A stretch of DNA of 64,000 nt, taken from Flavobacterium sp. TR2 (GTDB taxonomy: Bacteria; Bacteroidota; Bacteroidia; Flavobacteriales; Flavobacteriaceae). The stretch is from positions 4,402,001 to 4,466,000 of the forward strand of contig NZ_CP104307.1 of assembly GCF_025252405.1 (NCBI RefSeq). Reading direction: 5' to 3'. A model generated the notes under the pieces. The model had not been told where the DNA came from, searched no databases, and was given only the letters and a program-made list of their open reading frames with translations. A program made the position numbers and the translations under genes. Numbering within the stretch: position 1 is the first letter of the stretch; every line of letters starts with the position of its first letter. Positions 9,117 through 17,430 of the stretch are shown here, in pieces.

Positions 9117-10070
9117 ATGTTTAATATTGACCTAACATACAGAGAAGAATTTCAATCAACCTTTGACCGATTGTACCAAAAAAGGCAAGAACTGCAAAAC
9201 AGCAGACCATTGCCCAATATTGCTTTGAACAAAATACGAGAAAGCCTTTCACTAGAATGGACATATAATTCTAATAGTATTGAAGGAAATACGCTTAGCC
9301 TGCGAGAAACCCAAATGGTTATTCAAGAAGGAATTACCATTAAAGGGAAATCGCTTCGCGAACATTTTGAAACGCATAATCACGACAAAGCCATTGATTA
9401 TCTTTATTCAATTGTAGATGAAGAATATAAGCTGCGTAGCATAGACATTTTGTCTATCCACGGTTTGGTGATGCGCTCCATCGAGGAAGACTTTGCCGGA
9501 AGAATTCGTAATGGTGGCGTTAGAATTTCAGGAGCTAATTTTATGCCTCCAAACGCTAATAAGGTTTCAGATTATTTAGACGAATTAATAGAATTTATCA
9601 ATACAAATCCTTTAAATTTAAATGATATAGAACTGGCAACAATCTATCATCATAAACTTGTCTGGATTCATCCTTTTTTTGATGGAAATGGCCGTACGGT
9701 TCGTCTAAGCATGAATTTATTATTAATGCGCTGCGGTTTTCCTCCTGCCATTATTTTAAAAAATGATCGCAAGAAATATTACGAAGCGCTCAATCAAGCC
9801 AATAACGGAAACTATCAGAAATTGACGCTTTTGATGTGTCAGGCACTCGAAAGAACGCTCAATATTTACCTAGGCGCAATGCCAGGAAGCAGCTACGACT
9901 ATCAATCTATCCAAAACATTGTTAGTGAGCCTGACACTCCTTATGGCCAAGAATATGTAAGCCTATTGGCCAGAACAGGAAAAATTGACGCTTACAAAGA
10001 AGGCAGAAACTGGTACACTACCAAAGAAGCAATTGAAAACTATATGGCAACCCGAAAAAGAAAACGCTGA
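9117..10070 (+). CDS. Fic family protein with C-terminal DNA-binding-like domain
   Basis: A protein of 317 residues. The N-terminal Fic_N region carries an inhibitory motif [ST]xxxE[GN] at S52-E56-G57 (SNSIEG), so it is a self-inhibited class II Fic. The Fic core has the full active-site motif HPFFDGNGRTVR, with catalytic H185. Fic enzymes usually transfer AMP from ATP to protein hydroxyls. The last ~55 residues (from about 262) form a small basic helix-turn-helix/wing-like module (YVSLLARTGKIDAYKEGRNW, then YTTKEAIENYM) ending in RKRKR, as in Fic proteins annotated as regulators. A 13-bp inverted repeat at its own promoter suggests autoregulation. The cellular target is unknown, and no antitoxin partner gene is adjacent. 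Confidence 0.9.
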   Translation: MFNIDLTYREEFQSTFDRLYQKRQELQNSRPLPNIALNKIRESLSLEWTYNSNSIEGNTLSLRETQMVIQEGITIKGKSLREHFETHNHDKAIDYLYSIVDEEYKLRSIDILSIHGLVMRSIEEDFAGRIRNGGVRISGANFMPPNANKVSDYLDELIEFINTNPLNLNDIELATIYHHKLVWIHPFFDGNGRTVRLSMNLLLMRCGFPPAIILKNDRKKYYEALNQANNGNYQKLTLLMCQALERTLNIYLGAMPGSSYDYQSIQNIVSEPDTPYGQEYVSLLARTGKIDAYKEGRNWYTTKEAIENYMATRKRKR

Positions 10071-10087
10071 TTTTACATCAGCGTTTT
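10061..10087 (+). terminator. Terminator overlapping the Fic stop codon
   Basis: AAAACGCTGAT / ATCAGCGTTTT arms (10061-10071, 10077-10087) with a 5-base loop and a T-run. The TGA stop lies inside the left arm. Confidence 0.85.
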
Positions 10088-10148
10088 TTTGTTACTATTT
10101 GTAACATAAACTTTTGCTATCGAGCACTAAAAGAACAAATCAAAGTGG

Positions 10149-10156
10149 TAACTTTG
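10149..10156 (+). promoter_or_regulatory. -7 element TAACTTTG of uvrA
   Basis: It matches TAnnTTTG. With the RNase P spacing, transcription starts near 10161, which favours ATG 10173 over TTG 10161 as the uvrA start. Confidence 0.5.
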
Positions 10157-10172
10157 CGTTTTGCTCAAAATT

Positions 10173-13004
10173 ATGTTAGATAAAGACAATACTATTGAAG
10201 TTCTTGGCGCAAGAGTTCATAATCTAAAAAATATCGATATATCTATTCCGCGTGAAAAACTGGTTGTAATTACCGGTCTATCAGGTTCGGGAAAATCTTC
10301 TTTGGCATTTGATACCATTTATGCTGAAGGCCAGCGCCGTTATGTAGAAACATTTTCTGCCTATGCGAGACAATTTCTAGGCGGTTTGGAGCGCCCTGAC
10401 GTTGATAAAATTGACGGACTTTCGCCTGTAATCGCAATTGAACAAAAAACTACCAGTAAAAGCCCACGTTCTACGGTTGGAACTATTACTGAAATATACG
10501 ATTTCTTAAGGCTCTTGTATGCACGTGGTGCAGATGCCTACAGTTATAACACAGGCGAAAAAATGGTTTCGTACTCTGATGAGCAGATCAAAGATTTGAT
10601 CATTCAGGATTATAAAGGGAAACGCATCAATATTCTGGCGCCAGTTATTAAAGCGAGAAAAGGTCATTATGCCGAATTATTTCAGCAGATTACCAAACAG
10701 GGATTCTTGAAAGTTCGTGTAAACGGAGAGGTTCAAGATTTGGTTGCGGGAATGAAATTAGATCGTTACAAAACGCACGATATCGAGATTGTAGTTGATA
10801 GAATGGTGATTGAAGATAATCCTGATACTCAGAAAAGATTATCAGAAAGCATCAACACGGCGATGCATCATGGCGAAGATGTCTTGATGATTTTGGATCA
10901 AGATTCAAATGAAGTGCGTTATTTCAGCAGAAATTTAATGTGTCCAACAACTGGAATTTCGTATCAGAATCCAGAACCGAATTTGTTTTCGTTTAACTCT
11001 CCAAAAGGAGCTTGTCCGCACTGCAACGGATTGGGAACTGTACACGAAATCAACGTTAAAAAGATTATTCCAAATCCTAAACTATCAATAAAAGCAGGCG
11101 GTTTTGCCCCTCTTGGCGAATACAAATCTTCATGGATTTTTAAGCAATTGGAAACCATCGGAGAAAAATTTGGGTTTAAAATAACCGATCCGATTGAGAA
11201 AATTCCTGAAGAAGCAATGCAAATGATTTTGTATGGCGGAAAAGATAAATTCTCTATCAACTCAAAAGACCTTGGCGTAACAAGAGAATATAAAATTGAT
11301 TTTGAAGGAATTTCTAATTTCATCAAAAATCAATATGACGAGAGTGCCACAACTAGCATAAAACGCTGGGCAAAAGATTTTATGGACGAAATTAACTGTC
11401 CTGTTTGCGATGGCTCACGTCTTAAAAAAGAAGCTTTATTTTTTAGAGTAAATGAAAAAAATATCACCGAATTGTGTGATATGGATATTTCAGATTTAAC
11501 CGCTTGGTTTAAAGATTTAGAAAACCACTTAACCGACAAACAGCTTTTAATCGCTTCTGAAGTTGTCAAAGAAATAAAAGACCGTTTGAACTTCCTTATG
11601 AATGTTGGTTTGAATTATTTGGCTTTAAGCCGAAGTTCAAAATCGCTTTCTGGCGGTGAGGCGCAGCGTATTCGTCTGGCAACGCAAATTGGTTCGCAAT
11701 TGGTTGGTGTTCTTTATATTTTGGATGAACCAAGCATTGGCTTGCACCAAAGAGACAACGAAAAGTTGATTCAGTCTTTAGAACAATTACGTGATATTGG
11801 AAACTCTGTTATTGTGGTTGAACACGACAAAGACATGATTGAAACGGCAGATTATGTAATTGATATTGGACCAAAAGCTGGAAAATACGGCGGACAAATT
11901 ATCAGCACAGGAACCCCGAAAGAAACCTTAGCATCAAATACAATTACTGCTCAATATTTGAATGGTAAAATGAAATTTGACATTCCGAAAAAAAGAAGAA
12001 AAGGAAATGGCAAATTCTTAAAACTGACTGGAGCAACAGGAAACAACTTAAAAAATGTTTCTATTGAAATTCCGTTAGGGCAGTTAATCTGCGTAACAGG
12101 AGTCTCCGGAAGCGGAAAATCTACTTTGATTAATGAAACGCTTTACCCGATTTTAAACGCGCATTATTTTAATGGAGTAAAAAAACCGCAACCCTATAAA
12201 AAGATTGAAGGTTTAGAGCATATTGACAAAGTTATAGATATTGACCAAAGCCCGATTGGAAGAACACCGCGTTCTAATCCTGCAACTTATACCGAAGTTT
12301 TCACTGAAATCAGAAACCTGTTCACCATGACTTCTGAAAGTATGATTCGCGGTTATAAAGCGGGACGTTTCAGTTTTAACGTAAAAGGCGGGCGCTGCGA
12401 AACCTGCGAAGGTTCTGGCGTAAGAACAATCGAAATGAACTTTTTACCAGACGTTTATGTTGAATGCGAAACTTGCCAAGGAAAACGTTTCAACAGAGAA
12501 ACTTTAGAAATTAGATACAAAGGAAAATCTATTTCTGATGTTTTGGATATGACAGTTGACGAGGCCGTTCCTTTCTTTGAAAACATTCCGAAGATTCATA
12601 GAAAAATCAAAACAATTCAAGATGTTGGTTTGGGTTACATTACGCTTGGACAGCAAAGTACAACACTTTCTGGCGGTGAAGCTCAGCGTATAAAACTAGC
12701 GGGAGAATTGTCTAAAAAAGATACTGGAAATACATTTTATATCCTCGATGAACCCACTACAGGTCTACATTTTGAAGACATTCGCGTATTGATGGAAGTA
12801 ATCAATAAACTGGTTGATAAAGGAAATACGATTCTAGTTATCGAACATAATATGGATGTCATCAAGCTTGCCGATTATATTATTGATATTGGTCCAGAAG
12901 GCGGAAAAGGCGGCGGACAATTGGTTGCCAAAGGAACTCCAGAAGAAGTGGCTCAAAATAAAAAGAGTTACACAGCTAAGTTTTTGAAAAAAGAGCTAGA
13001 GTAA
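10173..13004 (+). CDS. uvrA: Excinuclease ABC subunit A
   Basis: About 943 residues from the ATG at 10173, the usual UvrA length. It has two ABC modules: Walker [10 protein letters not shown] near the N-terminus and GVSGSGKST in the second half, each with a signature ([12 protein letters not shown] and [12 protein letters not shown]) and a Walker B ([21 protein letters not shown]). The second-module zinc finger CETC...CETC is intact. The first finger has CPTT where most homologues have CPxC, followed by a normal CPHC. UvrA dimers find bulky DNA lesions and load UvrB in nucleotide excision repair. It is a single-gene unit with its own promoter. Confidence 0.96.
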   Translation: MLDKDNTIEVLGARVHNLKNIDISIPREKLVVITGLSGSGKSSLAFDTIYAEGQRRYVETFSAYARQFLGGLERPDVDKIDGLSPVIAIEQKTTSKSPRSTVGTITEIYDFLRLLYARGADAYSYNTGEKMVSYSDEQIKDLIIQDYKGKRINILAPVIKARKGHYAELFQQITKQGFLKVRVNGEVQDLVAGMKLDRYKTHDIEIVVDRMVIEDNPDTQKRLSESINTAMHHGEDVLMILDQDSNEVRYFSRNLMCPTTGISYQNPEPNLFSFNSPKGACPHCNGLGTVHEINVKKIIPNPKLSIKAGGFAPLGEYKSSWIFKQLETIGEKFGFKITDPIEKIPEEAMQMILYGGKDKFSINSKDLGVTREYKIDFEGISNFIKNQYDESATTSIKRWAKDFMDEINCPVCDGSRLKKEALFFRVNEKNITELCDMDISDLTAWFKDLENHLTDKQLLIASEVVKEIKDRLNFLMNVGLNYLALSRSSKSLSGGEAQRIRLATQIGSQLVGVLYILDEPSIGLHQRDNEKLIQSLEQLRDIGNSVIVVEHDKDMIETADYVIDIGPKAGKYGGQIISTGTPKETLASNTITAQYLNGKMKFDIPKKRRKGNGKFLKLTGATGNNLKNVSIEIPLGQLICVTGVSGSGKSTLINETLYPILNAHYFNGVKKPQPYKKIEGLEHIDKVIDIDQSPIGRTPRSNPATYTEVFTEIRNLFTMTSESMIRGYKAGRFSFNVKGGRCETCEGSGVRTIEMNFLPDVYVECETCQGKRFNRETLEIRYKGKSISDVLDMTVDEAVPFFENIPKIHRKIKTIQDVGLGYITLGQQSTTLSGGEAQRIKLAGELSKKDTGNTFYILDEPTTGLHFEDIRVLMEVINKLVDKGNTILVIEHNMDVIKLADYIIDIGPEGGKGGGQLVAKGTPEEVAQNKKSYTAKFLKKELE

Positions 13005-13012
13005 GAAAGCAG

Positions 13013-13045
13013 ATCTTTGTCAAGGTTTAAAACTTTGACAAAGAT
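13013..13045. repeat. Palindromic TTTGTCAAAG-type element after uvrA
   Basis: ATCTTTGTCAAGGTTT is followed by a near-complement (one mismatch) ending at 13045. A close second copy is at 19919-19950. It may act as the uvrA terminator or be a dispersed palindromic repeat. No long T-tract follows. Confidence 0.6.
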
Positions 13046-13127
13046 TTCATTTTAACTACAAAAGATTTTTACGAACTATATACCTGATAATGAATCAAAA
13101 ACCTTTACTTGATTATTATCGCAACAT

Positions 13128-13135
13128 TACTTTTG
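13128..13135 (+). promoter_or_regulatory. Candidate promoter TACTTTTG in the uvrA-LOG gap
   Basis: TAnnTTTG match with a TTG at 13109-13111, 16 bases upstream. The next feature downstream is a terminator-like hairpin at 13169-13200, so a very short transcript of about 60 bases is possible. This and the repeats at 13013 and 13258 are all I see in the 453-base gap 13005-13457. Confidence 0.4.
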
Positions 13136-13168
13136 GATTATAATTCCTCCTTTTTGTAACAATTTTAG

Positions 13169-13200
13169 AAAAAAGCGTTAATTTAGTATCCGCTTTTTTT
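13169..13200 (+). terminator. Terminator-like hairpin with no gene before it
   Basis: AAAAAAGCG and CGCTTTTTTT flank a 13-base loop. The T-run supports termination in the plus direction, although no coding gene lies between this and the uvrA end. Confidence 0.5.
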
Positions 13201-13257
13201 GAAAAATTCAAGCTTTTTAAAGAAAAACTATTTCAATTAAACCAACAGTTTATTTGG

Positions 13258-13425
13258 AACCGATTGCCCTAGCCCTGATAGGAGCGGCATCTCCCGATTT
13301 AGAAAAACAAGACTTTTTAGCCGTAGTTTTTGTTTATCGGGATTATAGCGGACAGGCAGTCCCGATAGCTATCGGGAAGTTCCTTCCTTCGACTACGCTC
13401 AAGATGACAAAATGGGACAAAAACA
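13258..13425. repeat. Dispersed intergenic repeat with nested palindromes
   Basis: It contains the perfect 18-base palindrome TCCCGATAGCTATCGGGA (13360-13377), a longer TCCCGAT...ATCGGGA stem, and the complement of a GTCATCTTGAGCGTAGTCGAAGG-like sequence (13386-13420). Related pieces occur at 680, 19960, 35358, 60731 and 62297. A 60-codon open frame crosses it but looks spurious, since it is made of repeat sequence. Confidence 0.65.
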
Positions 13426-13457
13426 TAAAAACATAATAATAAATTAAAATACCTAAA

Positions 13458-14186
13458 ATGAGATTAGAAGATTTTGATAATGATGAAGACAAAGTAATTC
13501 AGGATCGTTTGAAACAAAAAACGTGGAATGAAATTAAAACCAATGACAGCTGGGCAATTTTTAAAATTATGTCTGAGTTTGTAAATGGTTACGAAGCTAT
13601 GGGACGAATTGGCCCTTGCGTTTCTATTTTTGGATCGGCTAGAACAAAACCAGAAGATAAATACTATCAATTGGCAGAAAAAATTGCTTATAAAATCAGT
13701 AAGGCAGGTTACGGTGTGATTACAGGAGGTGGTCCCGGAATTATGGAAGCTGGAAATAAAGGTGCACATTTGGGCGGAGGAACTTCTGTTGGTTTAAATA
13801 TCGAACTTCCGTTTGAACAGCATTTTAATCCATATATTGATCATGATAAAAACCTGAATTTCGACTATTTCTTTGTGAGAAAAGTAATGTTCGTAAAATA
13901 TTCGCAAGGGTTTGTGGTTATGCCGGGTGGTTTTGGAACTTTAGACGAAATGTTTGAAGCTATTACTTTGATTCAGACTAAGAAAATTGGAAAGTTCCCG
14001 ATTATTTTGGTTGGAGTTGAATTCTGGTCTGGTTTGATCGAATGGGTTAAAACCGTTTTGGTTGAAAAAATGCATACGGTAAGCCCTGAAGATTTAGATT
14101 TGTTTAAAATTGTAGACACAGAAGACGAAGTTGTCGAAGCATTGGATAAATTCTACAAAAAGTACGATTTAAGTCCGAATTTCTAA
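13458..14186 (+). CDS. LOG family protein (TIGR00730 type, Rossmann-fold phosphoribohydrolase-like)
   Basis: A protein of 242 residues. It carries the LOG signatures: SIFGSARTKPEDKYY, ITGGGPGIMEAGNKGA, and the catalytic PGGFGTLDE motif. Plant and bacterial members cut cytokinin riboside 5'-monophosphates or AMP-like nucleotides to base and ribose-5-phosphate. The bacterial physiological role is mostly unknown. The N-terminus (about 45 residues, charged) precedes the Rossmann core. A hairpin terminator follows at 14307-14330. Confidence 0.88.
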   Translation: MRLEDFDNDEDKVIQDRLKQKTWNEIKTNDSWAIFKIMSEFVNGYEAMGRIGPCVSIFGSARTKPEDKYYQLAEKIAYKISKAGYGVITGGGPGIMEAGNKGAHLGGGTSVGLNIELPFEQHFNPYIDHDKNLNFDYFFVRKVMFVKYSQGFVVMPGGFGTLDEMFEAITLIQTKKIGKFPIILVGVEFWSGLIEWVKTVLVEKMHTVSPEDLDLFKIVDTEDEVVEALDKFYKKYDLSPNF

Positions 14187-14306
14187 TTCTTCAAACTAAG
14201 TAAGTGGTATGTATAAGTATATTTAAGCGCAACGCTCAAAGCAATTGTTTGAAATAAACTTATATCAGTGATATGGTTAAAATATACCGCAAATACACAA
14301 AAATTG

Positions 14307-14330
14307 AAAGCTGTTTTTTTAAACAGCTTT
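14307..14330 (+). terminator. Intrinsic terminator after the LOG gene
   Basis: AAAGCTGTTT / AAACAGCTTT arms with a 4-base loop and a following T-run. Confidence 0.85.
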
Positions 14331-14410
14331 TTTTATACTATTTTTACAAAAATCCGTAACTTCAATATGTCCATAACTTAAGTATATCTAATAATTTTTT
14401 AAGCCATTAT

Positions 14411-17239
14411 TTGAAAGCACTTTATAAAATTATTTGCCTCGCTCTAGCTTTATCATTTTCGATAAAACTGACCGCACAACATCAATCTAAGATGGAAGTG
14501 GCGGTAAATCTTGAGCTTAAAACACTGAATATAAAACAGGACATTACGTATTTCAACAATACAAACGACACTTTGGTTTCGATTGTGCTGAACGATTGGA
14601 ATAATGCTTTTGCAGACAAAAATACGCCTTTGGCAAAACGTTTTTCTGATGAATTTTACAGAGGATTCCATTTGGCCAAAGCCGCAGATAGAGGAAAAAC
14701 TACAATCATAAATCTGACCGAGACTAATTTTTCTGCTCTAGAATGGGAAAGAAGTGCTAAAGATCCTGATTATATCACTGTAAGACTGAATCGTAAGCTT
14801 CTCCCGAACGAAAAAATCGATCTTCACCTCAATTATATCGTAAAAATACCGAACGATAAGTTTACCCATTTTGGGTTTACTCAAAATGGTGGCATGGCAT
14901 TAAAAAACTGGTTTTTGAGCCCTGCCCGTTTCGAAAATGGCCTTTTTGTAAAGTACAACAATTTCAACTTGGATGATATCGCAAATGCCGTGAGCGATTA
15001 TGAAATGGAAATTAAAATCCCAAATCAGTATTCGATTACGACAGATTTAAACTCCATTTCGAAAGATTCAACCAATCAGAGCTACAATATCTATTCTTTT
15101 TCGGGCAAAAACAGAACGGATATTAGCCTTTACATCGAAAAACAAAACAGTTTTAGAACCTACGATAATGGCTCTGTACAGGTTCAGACGAATTTAAAAA
15201 ACAAAAAAATAGACGAATTTCAGAAAGCTATTATTATAAACCGAGTTGTTTCTTATGCTGAAAAAACCATCGGCAAATATCCGCACGAAAAAATCACCGT
15301 TTCGCAGGCAGATTATGACCGAAATCCGTTTTATGGTTTAAATCAGCTGCCTTCGTTCATCAGTCCGTTTGAGGATGATTTTATGTTTGAGATTCAATTT
15401 TTAAAGACTTTTTTAAATAATTATCTCAAAAACAGCCTGCGTTTAGATCCGAGAAAAGACAATTGGGTCTATGACGGAATCCAGATTTATACGATGATGA
15501 AGTATATGGAAGAACATCATCAGGACGAAAAAATGCTAGGAAGACTTTCTGACATGAAACTCTTCAAAAGCTACAATATCACCAATCTGACTTTTAATGA
15601 GCAATACAGCTATTATTATATGCTGATGGCGCGCAAAAACTTGGACCAGCCACTTGGGGACCCGAAAAACACGCTAATAAAATTTAATGAACAGATTGCC
15701 AGTAAATATCGTGCAGGTTTAAGTTTGAGTTATTTAGACGATTATCTTAATCATGATATTGTTCCTAAAAGCGTTAAAGAATTTTACAGCCTCAATCAAA
15801 TTGGACAATCAAATCGTTACGATTTCGAAAAAATATTAACTCAAAAAAGCCCGAAAAATATCGACTGGTTCTTTAAAACTATTATCGATTCGAGAGATAT
15901 TATCGATTATAAATTTTCGAATGTTTCAAGAACTGCGGACAGCATCTCATTTTCGGTTAAAAACAAAACCGGAATCTACGCTCCTATTCCGATTTACGGA
16001 ATTAAAAAGAAAGAAGTCGTTTTTAAAGAATGGATTGAGCCTACTAAAAAAGACTCTGTCTATGAATTCAGCCGAAAAAATGCTGATAAAATCGTCATCA
16101 ATTACAACAATGAAGTTCCAGAGTACAACCAGAGAAACAACTGGCGATCATTAAAAAGTGTTTCGCTCAATCGCCCTCTGAAATTTAATTTTACTAAAGA
16201 TTTAGAAGATCCAGATTACAATCAGATTCTATATATTCCGACATTAAATTACAATTACTATGATGGTTTTACGCCAGGAATTCGCTTTCATAATAAAACC
16301 ATTTTAGACAAGCCTTTTAATTTTGACATCAATCCAGCTTATTCGATAAAAGCAGGTACTATTTCTGGTTCATCGGCCTTTTCATGGAATCAGTACTACA
16401 GAAACAGCACCTTGTATAATGTTCGATATTCTATTAGCCAAAACTATTTCCACTATGCGCCAGACGCGACTTATTTGAGATTAAATCCGATGGTGGTCTT
16501 CCGCATTCGCGAAAAAGATTTCAGAGACAATAGAAAGCAAACGTTTATGTTCAGACAGGTTATCGTAAACCGTGAAGCGAGCGATTATATTACGGATAAT
16601 TCAGAACCTAACTACTCTGTTTTCAATGCTCGCTATTCTAATACCAAAACGGAATTAATTGACCATTTTAGTTTTATGACCGATTTGCAGTTTTCTGGCG
16701 GATTCGGAAAAGTTTCGGGAGAAGTAGAATACAGAAGGCTGTTTGAAAACAACAAAAAGTTAAATTTAAGATTATACGCGGGAAGTTTCTTGTACAACAC
16801 AACAAACTCAGATTATTTTAGTTTTGGTTTAGACCGTCCTACAGATTATTTATTTGATTATAATTTATTTGGAAGATCGGAAAGCACAGGTTTCTTTAGC
16901 CAGCAGTACGTCATTGCTGAGGGAGGTTTCAAATCGCAGCTGGAACCTTCTTACGCCAATCAATGGATTACTACTTTAAATGCTAGCTATGCTATATGGA
17001 ACTGGGTAGAACTTTACGGAGACATCGGTTTTTTGAAAAATAAACATCAAAGTGAGTTCTTTGCTTATGACTCAGGAGTGCGTTTAAACCTTGTTCCTGA
17101 CTATTTTGAACTCTATTTTCCCGTTTATTCTAACAATGGATGGGAAATATCACAGCCCAAATACAATGAAAAAATAAGATTTATAATCACTTTTTCGCCA
17201 AAAACGTTAGTTACACTTTTTACCCGAAAATGGTTTTAA
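14411..17239 (+). CDS. Outer-membrane protein with M1-peptidase-like domain lacking zinc ligands
   Basis: A protein of 942 residues starting at TTG 14411, which leads straight into a signal peptide (cleavage near KLTA-Q, residue 22). The first ~550 residues resemble the M1 aminopeptidase scaffold: a beta-rich N-terminal domain followed by a helical region. Where M1 enzymes have HExxH this protein reads FEIQF (near 327), and the later WVYDGIQIY takes the place of the third-ligand NEG segment. Both His ligands are therefore missing, so it is probably not a peptidase. The last ~350 residues alternate aromatic strands and end in Phe (TRKWF), like an outer-membrane beta-barrel. Function unknown. 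The fold assignment is inferred by eye. Confidence 0.7.
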   Translation: MKALYKIICLALALSFSIKLTAQHQSKMEVAVNLELKTLNIKQDITYFNNTNDTLVSIVLNDWNNAFADKNTPLAKRFSDEFYRGFHLAKAADRGKTTIINLTETNFSALEWERSAKDPDYITVRLNRKLLPNEKIDLHLNYIVKIPNDKFTHFGFTQNGGMALKNWFLSPARFENGLFVKYNNFNLDDIANAVSDYEMEIKIPNQYSITTDLNSISKDSTNQSYNIYSFSGKNRTDISLYIEKQNSFRTYDNGSVQVQTNLKNKKIDEFQKAIIINRVVSYAEKTIGKYPHEKITVSQADYDRNPFYGLNQLPSFISPFEDDFMFEIQFLKTFLNNYLKNSLRLDPRKDNWVYDGIQIYTMMKYMEEHHQDEKMLGRLSDMKLFKSYNITNLTFNEQYSYYYMLMARKNLDQPLGDPKNTLIKFNEQIASKYRAGLSLSYLDDYLNHDIVPKSVKEFYSLNQIGQSNRYDFEKILTQKSPKNIDWFFKTIIDSRDIIDYKFSNVSRTADSISFSVKNKTGIYAPIPIYGIKKKEVVFKEWIEPTKKDSVYEFSRKNADKIVINYNNEVPEYNQRNNWRSLKSVSLNRPLKFNFTKDLEDPDYNQILYIPTLNYNYYDGFTPGIRFHNKTILDKPFNFDINPAYSIKAGTISGSSAFSWNQYYRNSTLYNVRYSISQNYFHYAPDATYLRLNPMVVFRIREKDFRDNRKQTFMFRQVIVNREASDYITDNSEPNYSVFNARYSNTKTELIDHFSFMTDLQFSGGFGKVSGEVEYRRLFENNKKLNLRLYAGSFLYNTTNSDYFSFGLDRPTDYLFDYNLFGRSESTGFFSQQYVIAEGGFKSQLEPSYANQWITTLNASYAIWNWVELYGDIGFLKNKHQSEFFAYDSGVRLNLVPDYFELYFPVYSNNGWEISQPKYNEKIRFIITFSPKTLVTLFTRKWF

Positions 17240-17430
17240 TCAAATGAAAATTAAATAAAAACTTGCGAAATTATCAATAAAATTAAATTTCATATAAAAA
17301 TAACATAAATAAAATACGTAGTTTTTAGATTTGAATACAAATAATTAAATTATATTTACTTCAAAGAATTATGATTATTGATTGTTTTTAAGTAATTTCG
17401 CGACATAAACAAACATGACTCCTCAAGATT

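Noticed and set aside
13254..13436. 60-codon plus-strand frame
   Set aside because: It lies entirely in a dispersed intergenic repeat with palindromes; the translation is that of the repeat and no promoter fits.
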